A DNA stretch of 28,745 nt. It comes from Peptococcaceae bacterium UBA6116. GTDB lineage: Bacteria; Bacillota; Desulfitobacteriia; Desulfitobacteriales; Syntrophobotulaceae. The notes below the pieces were generated by a model, which searched no databases, had not been told where the DNA came from, and saw nothing but the letters and a program-made list of their open reading frames with translations. The translations under genes were made by a program, and so were the position numbers. The number at the start of each line of letters is the position of its first letter. Within the stretch, counting starts at the first letter, position 1. Positions 7,537 to 15,783 of this stretch are shown here, one piece after another. The stretch is taken from assembly GCA_002423425.1 (NCBI GenBank), contig DIWC01000006.1, positions 1-28,745 on the forward strand, written 5' to 3'.

Positions 7537-9228
7537 TCACTTAAACTGTTTGTAAATTGGCTCCGGAAATTTAATATTGAGGAGCGATCTGAAGATCGGA
7601 TTCTGAACGATGTATTCACCCTGCTTCAAACGAGTCATCATATTTTTATAGACAGAGGGAATATACTTATACTCGCTGTTGGAGAGTTCAATAGCATTAG
7701 TGCGGCCATATGCAAAAGTTGAACAATTGCCGGAAACTCTATTGTGAATGGCACTCTTGAATTGCTCTGCGGCAAACAGCACCACACCCAAAGAACGCCC
7801 TCTTTCGGCGATATCAAGTATCTGCCTCAAAATGGGAGAATCCTTGGGAGAATCCTTTGATGCGAACTTGTTCAGTTCGTCAATGAACACGATAATTTTT
7901 GAGGGCGGGCATTTACCGTTGCTATAATTCTTTTCCTCCAACTGAAAGTTATATAGTTCTCGTATTACATTGCCAAATACGTACGCTTGCATATCGGAGT
8001 CCAGTTTAGCAATGTCTACCACGTATACATCGTTCTTTTGAATATCGGAAATCTTATCGGCTATACGAACTTCACCGTTGCCCTCGTCAAGATCATTGAA
8101 CAGTGGATTATTATATACAGATTTCTTTATATGCCTTGTGAATTTTCTCCAACTCAAGACTCCAATTTCTTTATTTTTAGAGTTCGCTGTATTCCCAGCT
8201 TCACCTTGTTCCTCAAGCTTTTTTACGAAATTTTGCCAAGTTGAAATAATATTAAAGCCATTTTGCCCATCGACAATCTGATTGATAATTCCAGCCATTG
8301 TTTGTGTGGAATCTTCAACATTCGAGAACATTAAATCGAGGGTATCTTTGTCTTGTTCATATGTAAACTTATATTGGAACGCCTTTTTCTGTTGTTTCTG
8401 TTTGTCGAAGAGCTCCTTGGGCGCATAGGAGTTCGATTTTGTTTTTGTAGAATATGGGTAAAAGTACTTAACCTGACTGAAAGGCTTTGTTGACAGACCA
8501 AGCATCTTGTATTTGGCTTTCACTGTTTCTGCCTCTTCTGTTTTTCCCTCAAAATCGTTTGGTTCGTCAATGGCTAGCAGATCACGTCCTTTGACATTGA
8601 ACACAACAAAGGCAACACTGTCATTTTCAGCGTCTTCCTCTTCCATATTGAGATACTTGTCCTGTATAGCTTTCAACAAGAACATCGCATATGATGTCTT
8701 TGCCGCTAAGCCAGAAATACCGGAGATATTCAAGTGTGCACCTTCCGGCCCAATGAGAAATTTGGAATCAACATTTACTGGCAAAGTAATCTTGTTGTCG
8801 TCACCGGAGTTTTCGTACATTTCAAGATATCCACATACCAAAGGATTCTTTATATCCGCAAGGCCAAGAGCCTCGCTTACCTCATCTCTACTTGCCAAAT
8901 ATACTCTTTGTCCACTTTGAACAGGGATGAAAATGTTTTTATCATTTCCAACTACATTTGCTTTCGCATAGTTCATACCTATACGAAGGGTTGGAGCATC
9001 AGTATTTACATCTCCAAAATCGTTTGATATAAAATTAGAGAGGAAGCTGGCAGAATCGGTGATATGCGAAATTTCTTCGATTACTGCAAATGTCTTGCTC
9101 CCGTTGATATGTTCGACCTTAACCACATCAAACGGATTAAGAATCAAATTAATATTTGTCCAAAAACAGAAACTGTCAATAGTCGTTGGTACTTTTTCTG
9201 TTGCTATAACACGTCCAATTAGACTCAT
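7537..9228 (-). CDS. HerA-like hexameric DNA translocase ATPase
   Basis: A 563-residue FtsK/HerA-superfamily ATPase. The N-terminal HAS-barrel-type region (SLIGRVIATEKVPTT; VKVEHI near 36-41) precedes a P-loop GISGLAAKTS (residues 170-179) set in the HerA-like HLNISG context. Walker B is KIIVFIDELNKFA (about 444-456, D450/E451), and an arginine-rich segment ERGRSLG follows (about 475-481). HerA proteins form hexamers that pump DNA and partner the NurA nuclease. A NurA-like gene sits just upstream (11-base gap), so the pair very likely forms a complex. The P-loop departs from the usual GxxGSGKS. A GGGGG ribosome site precedes the ATG. The ATPase call is firm; the HerA branch is highly likely. 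Confidence 0.85.
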   Translation of the reverse strand: MSLIGRVIATEKVPTTIDSFCFWTNINLILNPFDVVKVEHINGSKTFAVIEEISHITDSASFLSNFISNDFGDVNTDAPTLRIGMNYAKANVVGNDKNIFIPVQSGQRVYLASRDEVSEALGLADIKNPLVCGYLEMYENSGDDNKITLPVNVDSKFLIGPEGAHLNISGISGLAAKTSYAMFLLKAIQDKYLNMEEEDAENDSVAFVVFNVKGRDLLAIDEPNDFEGKTEEAETVKAKYKMLGLSTKPFSQVKYFYPYSTKTKSNSYAPKELFDKQKQQKKAFQYKFTYEQDKDTLDLMFSNVEDSTQTMAGIINQIVDGQNGFNIISTWQNFVKKLEEQGEAGNTANSKNKEIGVLSWRKFTRHIKKSVYNNPLFNDLDEGNGEVRIADKISDIQKNDVYVVDIAKLDSDMQAYVFGNVIRELYNFQLEEKNYSNGKCPPSKIIVFIDELNKFASKDSPKDSPILRQILDIAERGRSLGVVLFAAEQFKSAIHNRVSGNCSTFAYGRTNAIELSNSEYKYIPSVYKNMMTRLKQGEYIVQNPIFRSLLNIKFPEPIYKQFK

Positions 9229-9239
9229 ATCACTACCCC

Positions 9240-10397
9240 CTAAAAAAGTTGAATAAATAAATCATTGCTCAAATACTTGCTCTTAACATACTGCTCCGTT
9301 AGGTACACAGGATATAAATGATTTGCCCATCTATCATCTGCACCGTAACAAACCGGATTCCGTTCATTTATCAAATATGCAGTAATATTATTTATATCGT
9401 CCGTTTCAATACCGTGAATTCGCTCTTTTTCGGTTACGATAAGCTTTTCAATTTTTAGCACTCCATCAAAAACACTATGTGTGTAGCTTGCATCTCTAAT
9501 CCGGAGATACCAAATACAAAAATCAGCACTTGCTCGTGATGAAGTATATCGAAAGGCGGGTGTTCTCTCATAAAGCTTTAGATTCGCAATTATATTTGAG
9601 TTTGTTCCTCCACCATGTACAAGGCATTTCGTGGGGTCAAATGACTTGGACACTCCTATTACTCGTCGATAATTATTACGAATATGCTCGCTACTCAAAT
9701 TTAGCGCATGCTTATTCTTTTTCGTTGATACTTTCTGATAATCAAGAGAACCATCTTTGATTAAATAGTTAGACTCATCCAACTTACCTGCAGCCACCAA
9801 ATCTGCAACCAATTGTTTTTCGAGCTCAATCATATAGTCTTGAATTTTCGCAATACCTTTTTTCTCAAATTTATCATCTTTATTTGTATCATAAATCAGC
9901 AAATCGCTAAAACGAATTGGCTGGCAGCTTCTAAGGTGTGCATTATTATTAATTTTTTCTAATAAAGGCCTTGCCTGATCCTGACCATCCCAATCGGTGC
10001 TAAACGCCCGATCTGGCAAAGCAATAACAAGTTTTCTTTCAAATAATGAAGCCGGTTGCAGTGTTAAATCACGACGTTCACAACAGCCTACACCGATTTG
10101 GCCTGCAATGATAGGGTATACATTTTTTTGGAACGACATGTCGTCAACCTTATAAGTGTGGCGCGATCCGTCGAGGAAAAAGGAGAAAATCGAGGGATAG
10201 CCACGTCTCGCATCGGCAGCGTCTTTTAAATTAACTGGTTTGGTGAGTTTTTCTGTTTCGCCATACTCTTTCCATTCTATATCCTTGTTATCATCGTAAT
10301 CAATGCCACTTCTGTCGCTAGTATCATAGCAATATTTATGTGAGTTAAAGCTCACTCCCGTCGTTTCCTTTTCAATAACCTTGAGTACTGCCCCCAT
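9240..10397 (-). CDS. NurA-domain nuclease
   Basis: A 385-residue protein with the NurA motif order: FFLDGSRHTY (residues 73-82, D76) as the first metal-binding Asp, LIKDGSLDY (212-220, D215) as the second, GVSKSF (248-253) with its conserved Lys, and a C-terminal RWANHLYPVYLTEQYVKS (356-373) with H360. NurA is an RNase H-fold 5'-3' exonuclease and endonuclease that resects DNA ends with HerA. The HerA-like gene follows 11 bases downstream, which supports the call. The start ATG has AAAGGAGGAGCAAC upstream. It is second in a five-gene operon. The extended N-terminus (about 70 residues before motif I) is unusual compared with archaeal NurA, from memory of the family. Confidence 0.75.
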   Translation of the reverse strand: MGAVLKVIEKETTGVSFNSHKYCYDTSDRSGIDYDDNKDIEWKEYGETEKLTKPVNLKDAADARRGYPSIFSFFLDGSRHTYKVDDMSFQKNVYPIIAGQIGVGCCERRDLTLQPASLFERKLVIALPDRAFSTDWDGQDQARPLLEKINNNAHLRSCQPIRFSDLLIYDTNKDDKFEKKGIAKIQDYMIELEKQLVADLVAAGKLDESNYLIKDGSLDYQKVSTKKNKHALNLSSEHIRNNYRRVIGVSKSFDPTKCLVHGGGTNSNIIANLKLYERTPAFRYTSSRASADFCIWYLRIRDASYTHSVFDGVLKIEKLIVTEKERIHGIETDDINNITAYLINERNPVCYGADDRWANHLYPVYLTEQYVKSKYLSNDLFIQLF

Positions 10398-10427
10398 GTT
10401 GCTCCTCCTTTACACGTAATTGCCATC

Positions 10428-10616
10428 TTATTTTTCTGTAGTACCACCAGATTTTACCCACTCGTCTACCTCCGAAGTTTTAAATTTCCACAAACGGCCA
10501 ATTTTGTGAGCAGGCAAATTATTTTTGTTAATCCATTTTATGGCGGTATCACGACTAATCCCGAGATGCTGACATATTTCGGTCATCGAAAGCCACCTGT
10601 TTTCAGCTTCACTCAT
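10428..10616 (-). CDS. HTH excisionase/MerR-like DNA-binding protein (62 aa)
   Basis: A 62-residue winged-HTH protein of the excisionase/HTH_17 type. The motif LSMTEICQHLGISRDTAIKW at residues 9-28 is followed by the wing K-LPAHKIGRLWKFKTSEVDEW. The start is the ATG at 10616 with an AGGGAG ribosome site; the longer frame from 10685 would begin inside the promoter. It is the first gene of the cargo operon, 30 bases before the NurA-like gene. Small proteins of this family precede many restriction and defence operons and usually act as autoregulators. A dyad just downstream of the -10 box (10658-10672) is a candidate binding site. An excision (Xis) role is possible, but no integrase is nearby. 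Confidence 0.8.
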   Translation of the reverse strand: MSEAENRWLSMTEICQHLGISRDTAIKWINKNNLPAHKIGRLWKFKTSEVDEWVKSGGTTEK

Positions 10617-10657
10617 GATAAATCTCCCTTCGGTCGCAAATAACAATGCCTGTATGT

Positions 10658-10682
10658 AAATATCCAATATTTCTCTATTATA
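10658..10682 (-). promoter_or_regulatory. promoter -10 and dyad for the HTH-NurA-HerA operon
   Basis: A perfect TATAAT lies on the minus strand (plus-strand 10677-10682), about 60 bases before the HTH start. The -35 region 17 bases upstream is weak (TTCCTA). Directly downstream, overlapping the likely transcription start, is the palindrome AAATAT-TGG-ATATTT (10658-10672), well placed for repression by the first gene product. The operator role is inferred. Confidence 0.5.
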
Positions 10683-10685
10683 CAC

Positions 10686-11419
10686 CTGAAAACGACAGAT
10701 AGGAATACGATTTATAAATGATTATCGAGGTTTAATAAGATTTATCTTGATTTGTTTTGAATAATAAGATAGGTGGCAAGTTTTAAATACTTATCAATAT
10801 GATATAGACATTTTATTTTTTATCAAATTACATCATACTTCTTATTCCATCGCGCGAACCATTTTAGACGAATATTACCTAGTTTTATAAAGAAAAAGGG
10901 AGCCGGCACAACGATCACCTTGCTAATTTATTGAATCGGTTTCTATTCTCAAACCTTAATCTTCTTACTTTTGAGATTTTTATCAACTATATAAAAAGAG
11001 AACGCCGGGTAAAAACCGACATCCTCTCATCATTGCCCAATCTTATATTTGCTTCACACTGCGTAATATAGACATGCCTGAACACTCTAATCAAAGCACC
11101 GTGTAAACATGTCTACACACTCCATGTCCAACACAACTGAAACATCAATTTTATCTTTCAACACCTTATTCCTGAAATCATCGCCATCCGTCGTGAAAGT
11201 CATATATCTCGCCAAGTGTTGAAAACTAAGGATTTCTACGTATCTTTCCTTTGCATTCCTATTACGCACTCCACGTGGAACGAGTGTACAAAAAAGATGT
11301 CAGGGGAGCAGGGGAGTGCCTTGCCGGTAACCTGTATTTCAGAAAAAGGTACCTGTTCAGTTCGTTTTTTTGAAATATAGGCCATGCTTTTTCTTAACAA
11401 CTTAAATAAAATTGTATGC
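10686..11419. other. sparse region with a small unassigned ORF
   Basis: This roughly 730-base stretch has no recognisable gene. A minus-strand frame at 11087-11269 (60 residues, ILSFQHLARYMTFTTDGDDF in the middle, ending CVDMFTRCFD) could be the end of a decayed gene; upstream its frame continues only as non-standard sequence, and a second short frame (11236-11433) overlaps it. A direction-specific minus-strand terminator lies 60 bases past its stop, which supports a transcript here. The rest is AT-rich and appears non-coding. Confidence 0.4.
10992..11027 (-). terminator. intrinsic terminator, minus-strand specific
   Basis: The arms 10997-11008 and 11016-11027 form a 12-bp stem only on the minus-strand RNA, where three positions are G-U pairs; on the plus strand the same positions are A-C mismatches. 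A TTTTTAT tract follows the stem on the minus strand. It would end transcription from the 11087-11433 region or the Bro-N gene before the NurA/HerA promoter. Confidence 0.6.
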
Positions 11420-11462
11420 AATAAAGCCTTCAAAAGCGTGTCGGCATCCTGAAGGCTTTATT
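11420..11462 (-). terminator. hairpin after the Bro-N gene, terminator-like
   Basis: The perfect 13-bp arms AATAAAGCCTTCA (11420-11432) and TGAAGGCTTTATT (11450-11462) are separated by 17 bases. The hairpin starts 8 bases past the Bro-N stop. The following T tract is weak (TTTATT inside the stem), so it may terminate inefficiently or stabilise the 3' end. Confidence 0.5.
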
Positions 11463-11470
11463 CGATGCAA

Positions 11471-12343
11471 TTACTTATCCTTACCATCTTTTTCAGACTC
11501 TTCAATAACATCAGTAATAAGCCGGGAAAAATCAACAGCGTTCTTTTTCGTAATGACTGGCTTTCCCGTATCCGCTTCAATTTCTTTGCGTGCATTTCCA
11601 GCAATTCGACCGCCGCGCTGCGCTACACGCTTATTCTCTTCGAAAATTTGCGGCTCAGTTGTCTTAGAAATCTCTGTTGTGGTAGCCTCTGCGAGCATAT
11701 TCAAAACCAGTTCCAATGTAGACATGTTGTCGCGGAGATTTTCCTTTTTCAACCCCTTAAGCTGTTTGTACTGTCGAGTTGTCATTCCGGACCATGCTCT
11801 TGTAATTTCGTCGGTCAGTATAGCGTATTCTTGCCCCTGCTTTACACCACGATCATCCCATTCATCGGTAAGTTCTTTACGTACTTGAATTGCCTGTAAT
11901 CGCTGGTTAATCCACTCGCGTGTATAACCCTTTTTCAGGTATGTAGTAAGGGCACGATCGATGGTGAGCTCTGGATCAATGGTTTCCTCAATCCTTTCAC
12001 GTCCAACCTGAGCAAGCCACATTTTGAATGGTTCGGCTTTTGGCGACGGAATGGATTGTATAATGCGCAAAAGCTGTTCAGTATTTGCAACATCAGTCAA
12101 TCGTTTTTTTCCATCGACCGCTGTCATTTTCAACTGCTTACAATTTGTAAGCAGTTGAGCACCTTCTTCAATAATGCGTTTTTTCAAAACAGCCCAATAA
12201 GTGCTCGCGCTCCGAGGCGTTGATTGGTCGGTCAGAATTGATATTACATCCACCACAGAAAAGTACCACTCTTGCTCATCTTCATCCCAAGCTGTACGGA
12301 TGCGCTTATCTTCAAATAGTTGAATGTTGTTTCCATCCATCAT
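11471..12343 (-). CDS. Bro-N domain protein (BRO/antirepressor family)
   Basis: A 290-residue protein with an N-terminal Bro-N domain: IQLFEDKRIRTAWDEDEQEW at residues 7-26, then FSVVDVISILTDQ at 28-40 and YWAVLKKR at 49-56. The C-terminal half has the family-typical RKELTDEWDDRGV and AILTDEITRAWSGMTTRQYK stretches and a conserved VAQRGGRIAGNARKEIE segment near 235-251. BRO-family proteins are DNA-binding proteins of phages and mobile elements, often acting as antirepressors or regulators. The start overlaps the stop of the truncated KilA-N gene (ATGA), so the two are translationally coupled. A decayed relative lies at 26030-26145. Confidence 0.83.
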   Translation of the reverse strand: MMDGNNIQLFEDKRIRTAWDEDEQEWYFSVVDVISILTDQSTPRSASTYWAVLKKRIIEEGAQLLTNCKQLKMTAVDGKKRLTDVANTEQLLRIIQSIPSPKAEPFKMWLAQVGRERIEETIDPELTIDRALTTYLKKGYTREWINQRLQAIQVRKELTDEWDDRGVKQGQEYAILTDEITRAWSGMTTRQYKQLKGLKKENLRDNMSTLELVLNMLAEATTTEISKTTEPQIFEENKRVAQRGGRIAGNARKEIEADTGKPVITKKNAVDFSRLITDVIEESEKDGKDK

Positions 12344-12693
12344 TTTGTCCTCCGGTATCTAAATAAATTATTTTTCATTCTGTTCTTTATCCTAATATTC
12401 TTTAAATGCATAGCTGACTTTTCTAGAAAGAAAATTAGCTTAACCGACAATACAAAACGATTTAATCCAGCTTCATTTTTAATTCCCTCGAATTCGGGGG
12501 AATTAAAATCTGGATTATACATCTCTTCCCATATCCCTAGAAATTCAATGGTGTTTTTATTACGAAGCCATTTTTCTATTAAAGCCAAACCATTTTCAAT
12601 ATTCCTGACCATATCAGTCAGAGAAATGTAATCTTTCTCTTCAAATTGTGCAACTGCAATTTCAGTCCCGTTTACAATCATTTTCTTTGCCAA
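12340..12693 (-). pseudogene. KilA-N domain protein, C-terminally truncated
   Basis: A 117-residue frame. Residues about 1-80 are a clear KilA-N domain: YISLTDMVRNIENGLALIEK at 21-40, then NTIEFLGIWEEMYNPDFN and AGLNRFVLSVK. After SVK the family normally continues with a KQW...SKAGRYGGTYAH segment; here it switches to an unrelated basic AT-rich tail and stops at the Bro-N start. The related gene at the window end (28273-28745) keeps the missing part, which shows the truncation. The start is TTG with AAAGGGGG upstream. KilA-N is a DNA-binding domain of phage and mobile-element regulators. A shortened but functional protein cannot be excluded. Confidence 0.7.
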
Positions 12694-12714
12694 GTACTTC
12701 GCCCCCTTTGTTCT

Positions 12715-12740
12715 TAAACCTATCGAATTCGATAGGTTTA
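12715..12740. repeat. 26-bp perfect palindrome
   Basis: The sequence is TAAACCTATCGAA followed by its exact complement, centred on GAATTC. It lies 22 bases upstream of the KilA-N start, in the divergent promoter region, and is a candidate operator or hairpin in the KilA-N leader. Confidence 0.85.
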
Positions 12741-12765
12741 CACCATTAGCACGACCATTGATCTA

Positions 12766-12780
12766 TCCGGAAATTCCGGA
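12766..12780. repeat. 15-bp palindrome TCCGGAAATTCCGGA
   Basis: A perfect dyad around a single central A, between two other palindromes in the same intergenic region. Its core again resembles a GAATTC-type centre. Candidate operator. Confidence 0.75.
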
Positions 12781-12788
12781 CAGTTGGA

Positions 12789-12822
12789 ATTATAATGTTA
12801 CTGAATTCGGTAACATTATAAT
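12789..12822. repeat. 13-bp inverted repeat around GAATTC
   Basis: The arms ATTATAATGTTAC (12789-12801) and GTAACATTATAAT (12810-12822) are perfect, with an 8-base spacer centred on GAATTC. Both arms contain a TATAAT-like hexamer on the minus strand, so the repeat probably overlaps the KilA-N/Bro-N promoter. Confidence 0.85.
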
Positions 12823-12922
12823 AGAACCAATTTGACTTCTAATTATGGCGAATTTGCCCTAATTAAATTATACCAAACATATGTTCTGCAGGCAATAATA
12901 AATAAAGACCTTCCGGAGGATA

Positions 12923-13882
12923 ATGATGCTGAAAGAAAAAGTAACTGTGACAGCAAATAGACTTGGGCTTAACAAAATCGAGCCCCCTATCTTTTACAAT
13001 TTTACCATAGGTATTCGGTTTGAAATTGGTGTAGGTTCTCCATATTGCTTCTTTACAATGCTCAGTAAAGAATATGTACGGGCAGCATTGCAAAGAGCCT
13101 ATACCGTTTATCAAAATGCACCAAGTATCTTCGATACGTTGCTTTGGGTTATATATCCAGACAGAGAGAAATCCGAGAAGAAGTTGCTTAAAAACTTTTG
13201 CAGGATAACCGGTCTGCCGTTACCGCAGGAACGTCACTCAGTAACATTACCGCAGGATGACTCACGAGATGAACCCGAGGAAGAGGTACGGTGTTATTGG
13301 GATTTACAAACACATACTGCAAAAATCGAAAAACTTTTTGAAGAGATAATAAAGTCGGATATCGGAGGCTTCTGCGAATTTACTTCGTCAATATTCCTGC
13401 TTAATACTAATCTGAACGTAATATTTCATTTGTATGATGATCGGGGCCTTGACATCGTCGCCGAGTCGCGGAATACTCTTACTCAGCTTTACTTTAAATT
13501 TGGCGATTGGATATTGGAATACGACAGAGAGCGTATAGACATTACATTTGAGGGCTGCCAACCTCAATTGATAGATTTTTCCGATTACATTAATATAACC
13601 GACAGTAGCATCGTTGCTATAACCGAAAAAGGCATTAGTTATAAATCTCTCAAAGGAACCACATTCATAAGCTTTTCGAAGTGTGCTGCCAATTACCAAA
13701 CTCTACACGGGGGAAACGGAAAATACGCAGGTGAAATTGATAAGACCAGCAGTAATCATTCATTAGCGTTTTATACCGCTCCATTAACTACTCATATTCT
13801 TTTCATGAAGAATGAAATTGATGAGATGGTAAACATGATTGCTCAGTTAGGATATTCATTCTCTGAAGAGAAATATATATAA
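12923..13882 (+). CDS. DUF3885-like protein
   Basis: A 319-residue plus-strand gene, divergent from the KilA-N/Bro-N pair. The N-terminal segment PPIFYNFTIGIRFEIG (about 21-36) and the YVRAALQRAYTVYQ stretch (about 51-64) match what I know of DUF3885. The middle holds NVIFHLYDDRGLDIVAESR with an aspartate pair, followed by LTQLYFKFGDWILEYDRERI. No signal peptide or membrane segment is seen. GGAGG precedes two adjacent ATGs; the second (12926) has the better spacing. Function is unknown. A neighbouring toxin, immunity or regulator role cannot be judged from the sequence. Confidence 0.65.
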   Translation: MMLKEKVTVTANRLGLNKIEPPIFYNFTIGIRFEIGVGSPYCFFTMLSKEYVRAALQRAYTVYQNAPSIFDTLLWVIYPDREKSEKKLLKNFCRITGLPLPQERHSVTLPQDDSRDEPEEEVRCYWDLQTHTAKIEKLFEEIIKSDIGGFCEFTSSIFLLNTNLNVIFHLYDDRGLDIVAESRNTLTQLYFKFGDWILEYDRERIDITFEGCQPQLIDFSDYINITDSSIVAITEKGISYKSLKGTTFISFSKCAANYQTLHGGNGKYAGEIDKTSSNHSLAFYTAPLTTHILFMKNEIDEMVNMIAQLGYSFSEEKYI

Positions 13883-14178
13883 TCAAAAGTGAATACGTCC
13901 TAAACATCGTCATTACTGCATTTAACGGCTATGTCATCTGTTTTATATCCTCAAGGGTCGTATCACTTATATGCTATACAGAAATGCTCTAAGCCCTTTA
14001 TTTGCAAGGCTTCATATTGTAGCCTTCAAAAATATCATCTGGAACAAAATTAACGAAAAAATAAAACCCAAACCGTGAATTGATATACTTTAATCTTTAC
14101 AGGCAAGTTCTATTTACAATATTTTCAACCTGTGAGAACATAAGTTAGATCTTATATACTCTTACTGGGGTTGATTTC
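13883..14178. other. non-coding stretch
   Basis: A 296-base AT-rich stretch between the DUF3885-like gene and the broken transposase. I see no open frame with a ribosome site, no clear hairpin with a T run, and no obvious insertion-sequence end. Confidence 0.5.
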
Positions 14179-15198
14179 TTGATTGATTTTTATGCTCTTG
14201 GTTTGTATCTCAGAAACTGGATCCAAATAATTACTTGCTTTTTCCGTACAAGATTAATATCTAATTTTGCCAAAGATATGGAGATTTTAGCTCTACGCAG
14301 CCAACTATATATCACTCAGCAGCAAATAGTAAACGAAAAAATCTCTAAGCCACGCTTCACACCGGCATTCCGGCAGTTATGGAGATTCTTATCAAGACTC
14401 CTACCTGATTGGCAGTCATCGGAAGTCATTCAAGTTTTTCTGGACACGGAAATCTCGAAAGTCCGGCAGACCAAAAATTTCTCCCGCAACAATAGCCCTG
14501 ATCAAAAGAATTCATCGGGAAAATCCTTTGCTTTCTCCTGAGAAGATTCATGAGCGGATGGTTAACCTTGGTATTACTGATGCTCCCGTCCCCAACACCA
14601 TTGCAAAATACATCCCCAAATCACCAAGTTCCCCAAGCGAAAAACAAATTCAGTCTTGGAAAACCTTTCTTCATAACCATAAAAAGGGTATTTTGGCTAT
14701 GGATTTTTTTGTTATTATCAGCCATGACCGCAGGAAGATCGAACATTTTGCCGTTACTTCCAATCCCCCTCTGCTTGGGTAGCACAGCAGATCAGAGATG
14801 CCACACCCTATGACGTAACTCCGGAATATCTGATCCATGACAACGACGCTATTTTTACATCGGCCTACTTTCAGCAATTCCTCAAGAACACTAATATCAA
14901 ATCCAAGAAAACCGGTTATCACTGCCCATGGCAAAATGGTATATGTGAGAGAGTTATTGGCATTCTCCGCAGAGAATTGCTTGATTATATCTTTCCGTTC
15001 AACCAAAGGCACCTCGAATCTCTACTTAGCGAATATATAAACAAATATTACAATTCTGCAAGGACTCACCAAGGTATTGATTGCCAGACACCTGTTCCCT
15101 CAGTTGAATGGCCGGGTTCTTCCGCTGCTGATACGGTTTTGGTTTCTGAGCCGATTCTAGGAGAGTTGTATCACAATTACAGGAAACAAGCAGCTTGA
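14179..15198 (+). pseudogene. integrase-core (DDE) transposase, multiply broken
   Basis: Fragments of one transposase lie in successive frames. The N-terminal part at 14179 onward (LALRSQLYITQQQ) leads, after a deletion and frame change near 14435, to a frame reading RKSGRPKISPATIALIKRIH and LSPEKIHERMVNLGI. The catalytic domain has AMDFF (first Asp), then HDRRKIEHFAVTS. A further frameshift near 14765 leads to YLIHDNDAIFTSAYFQQFL (second Asp), YHCPWQNGICERVIGILRRE (catalytic Glu), and a tail ending GELYHNYRKQAA. The family normally has extra residues between AMDFF and the HDRRK stretch, so an internal deletion is likely. I could not identify terminal inverted repeats. The element is dead. 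Confidence 0.8.
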
Positions 15199-15316
15199 CC
15201 TTTATTATTGACCAACGCATTGAATTAGTTCCGCTTGATCAATGTTTTTTTGCTATCTATATTGCTCCCGATGATATTTTTGAAGACCACTGCTCACAAA
15301 CAGGGGGTTTTAATGA

Positions 15317-15661
15317 ATGCATATACAAACAAATACCGGTGACACCTTCCAGATTGATGATGCTGATTGGTCACTTATCAGCGGCTATACATGGTGGGTT
15401 AATCAAAAAGGCTATGTCAAAACAAAACGCAAAGGTAAACAAATTTATCTGGCCCGCCTGCTGATGGGCATCCAAGACTGCGGTCGAGAAGTATTTGTAG
15501 ATCACATCTCGGGTGATCCGTTGGACAATCGTCGGATAAATCTACGAATCTGCCTTCCTGAAGAGAATATCAAGAACCGTAAACTCAATGCAAATAATCG
15601 TACTGGATTCAAAGGCGTTTCCTATGTTGGTAGAATACCCCTGCCTGTTCACAATCATTAA
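15317..15661 (+). pseudogene. HNH homing-type endonuclease, C-terminally truncated
   Basis: A 114-residue frame with GGGGG before its ATG. It begins IQTNTGDTFQIDDADWSLIS and contains WWVNQKGYVKTKRKGKQIYL. The HNH core VDHISGDPLDNRRINLRIC (about 56-74) is intact, and NRTGFKGVSY follows. In this family an AP2-type DNA-binding domain normally continues after GVSY; here the frame turns into VGRIPLPVHNH and stops. The nuclease core could be active, but site recognition is probably lost. It lies just behind the broken transposase on the same strand, so the two may have been mobilised together. Confidence 0.65.
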
Positions 15662-15783
15662 CCTTGAAATCAATAGTTTTATAAGTTAGTATATTACCTT
15701 TGACCTGACAACTGTCTGTCATATATTAAAAGCTAAGTCGATTTTTATTTTTTAGGGTCAAACCCATTGTATACATTAAAAAT

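Noticed and set aside
11412..11899. Overlapping plus-strand frames of 158 and 144 residues
   Set aside because: They are antisense to the well-supported Bro-N gene, begin within its terminator hairpin or 3' end, and have Phe/Ser-rich antisense-type composition.
12715..12822. CRISPR array or iteron origin suggested by the clustered repeats
   Set aside because: The three palindromes differ in sequence and are not direct repeats with regular spacers. No cas or replication-initiator gene is adjacent.
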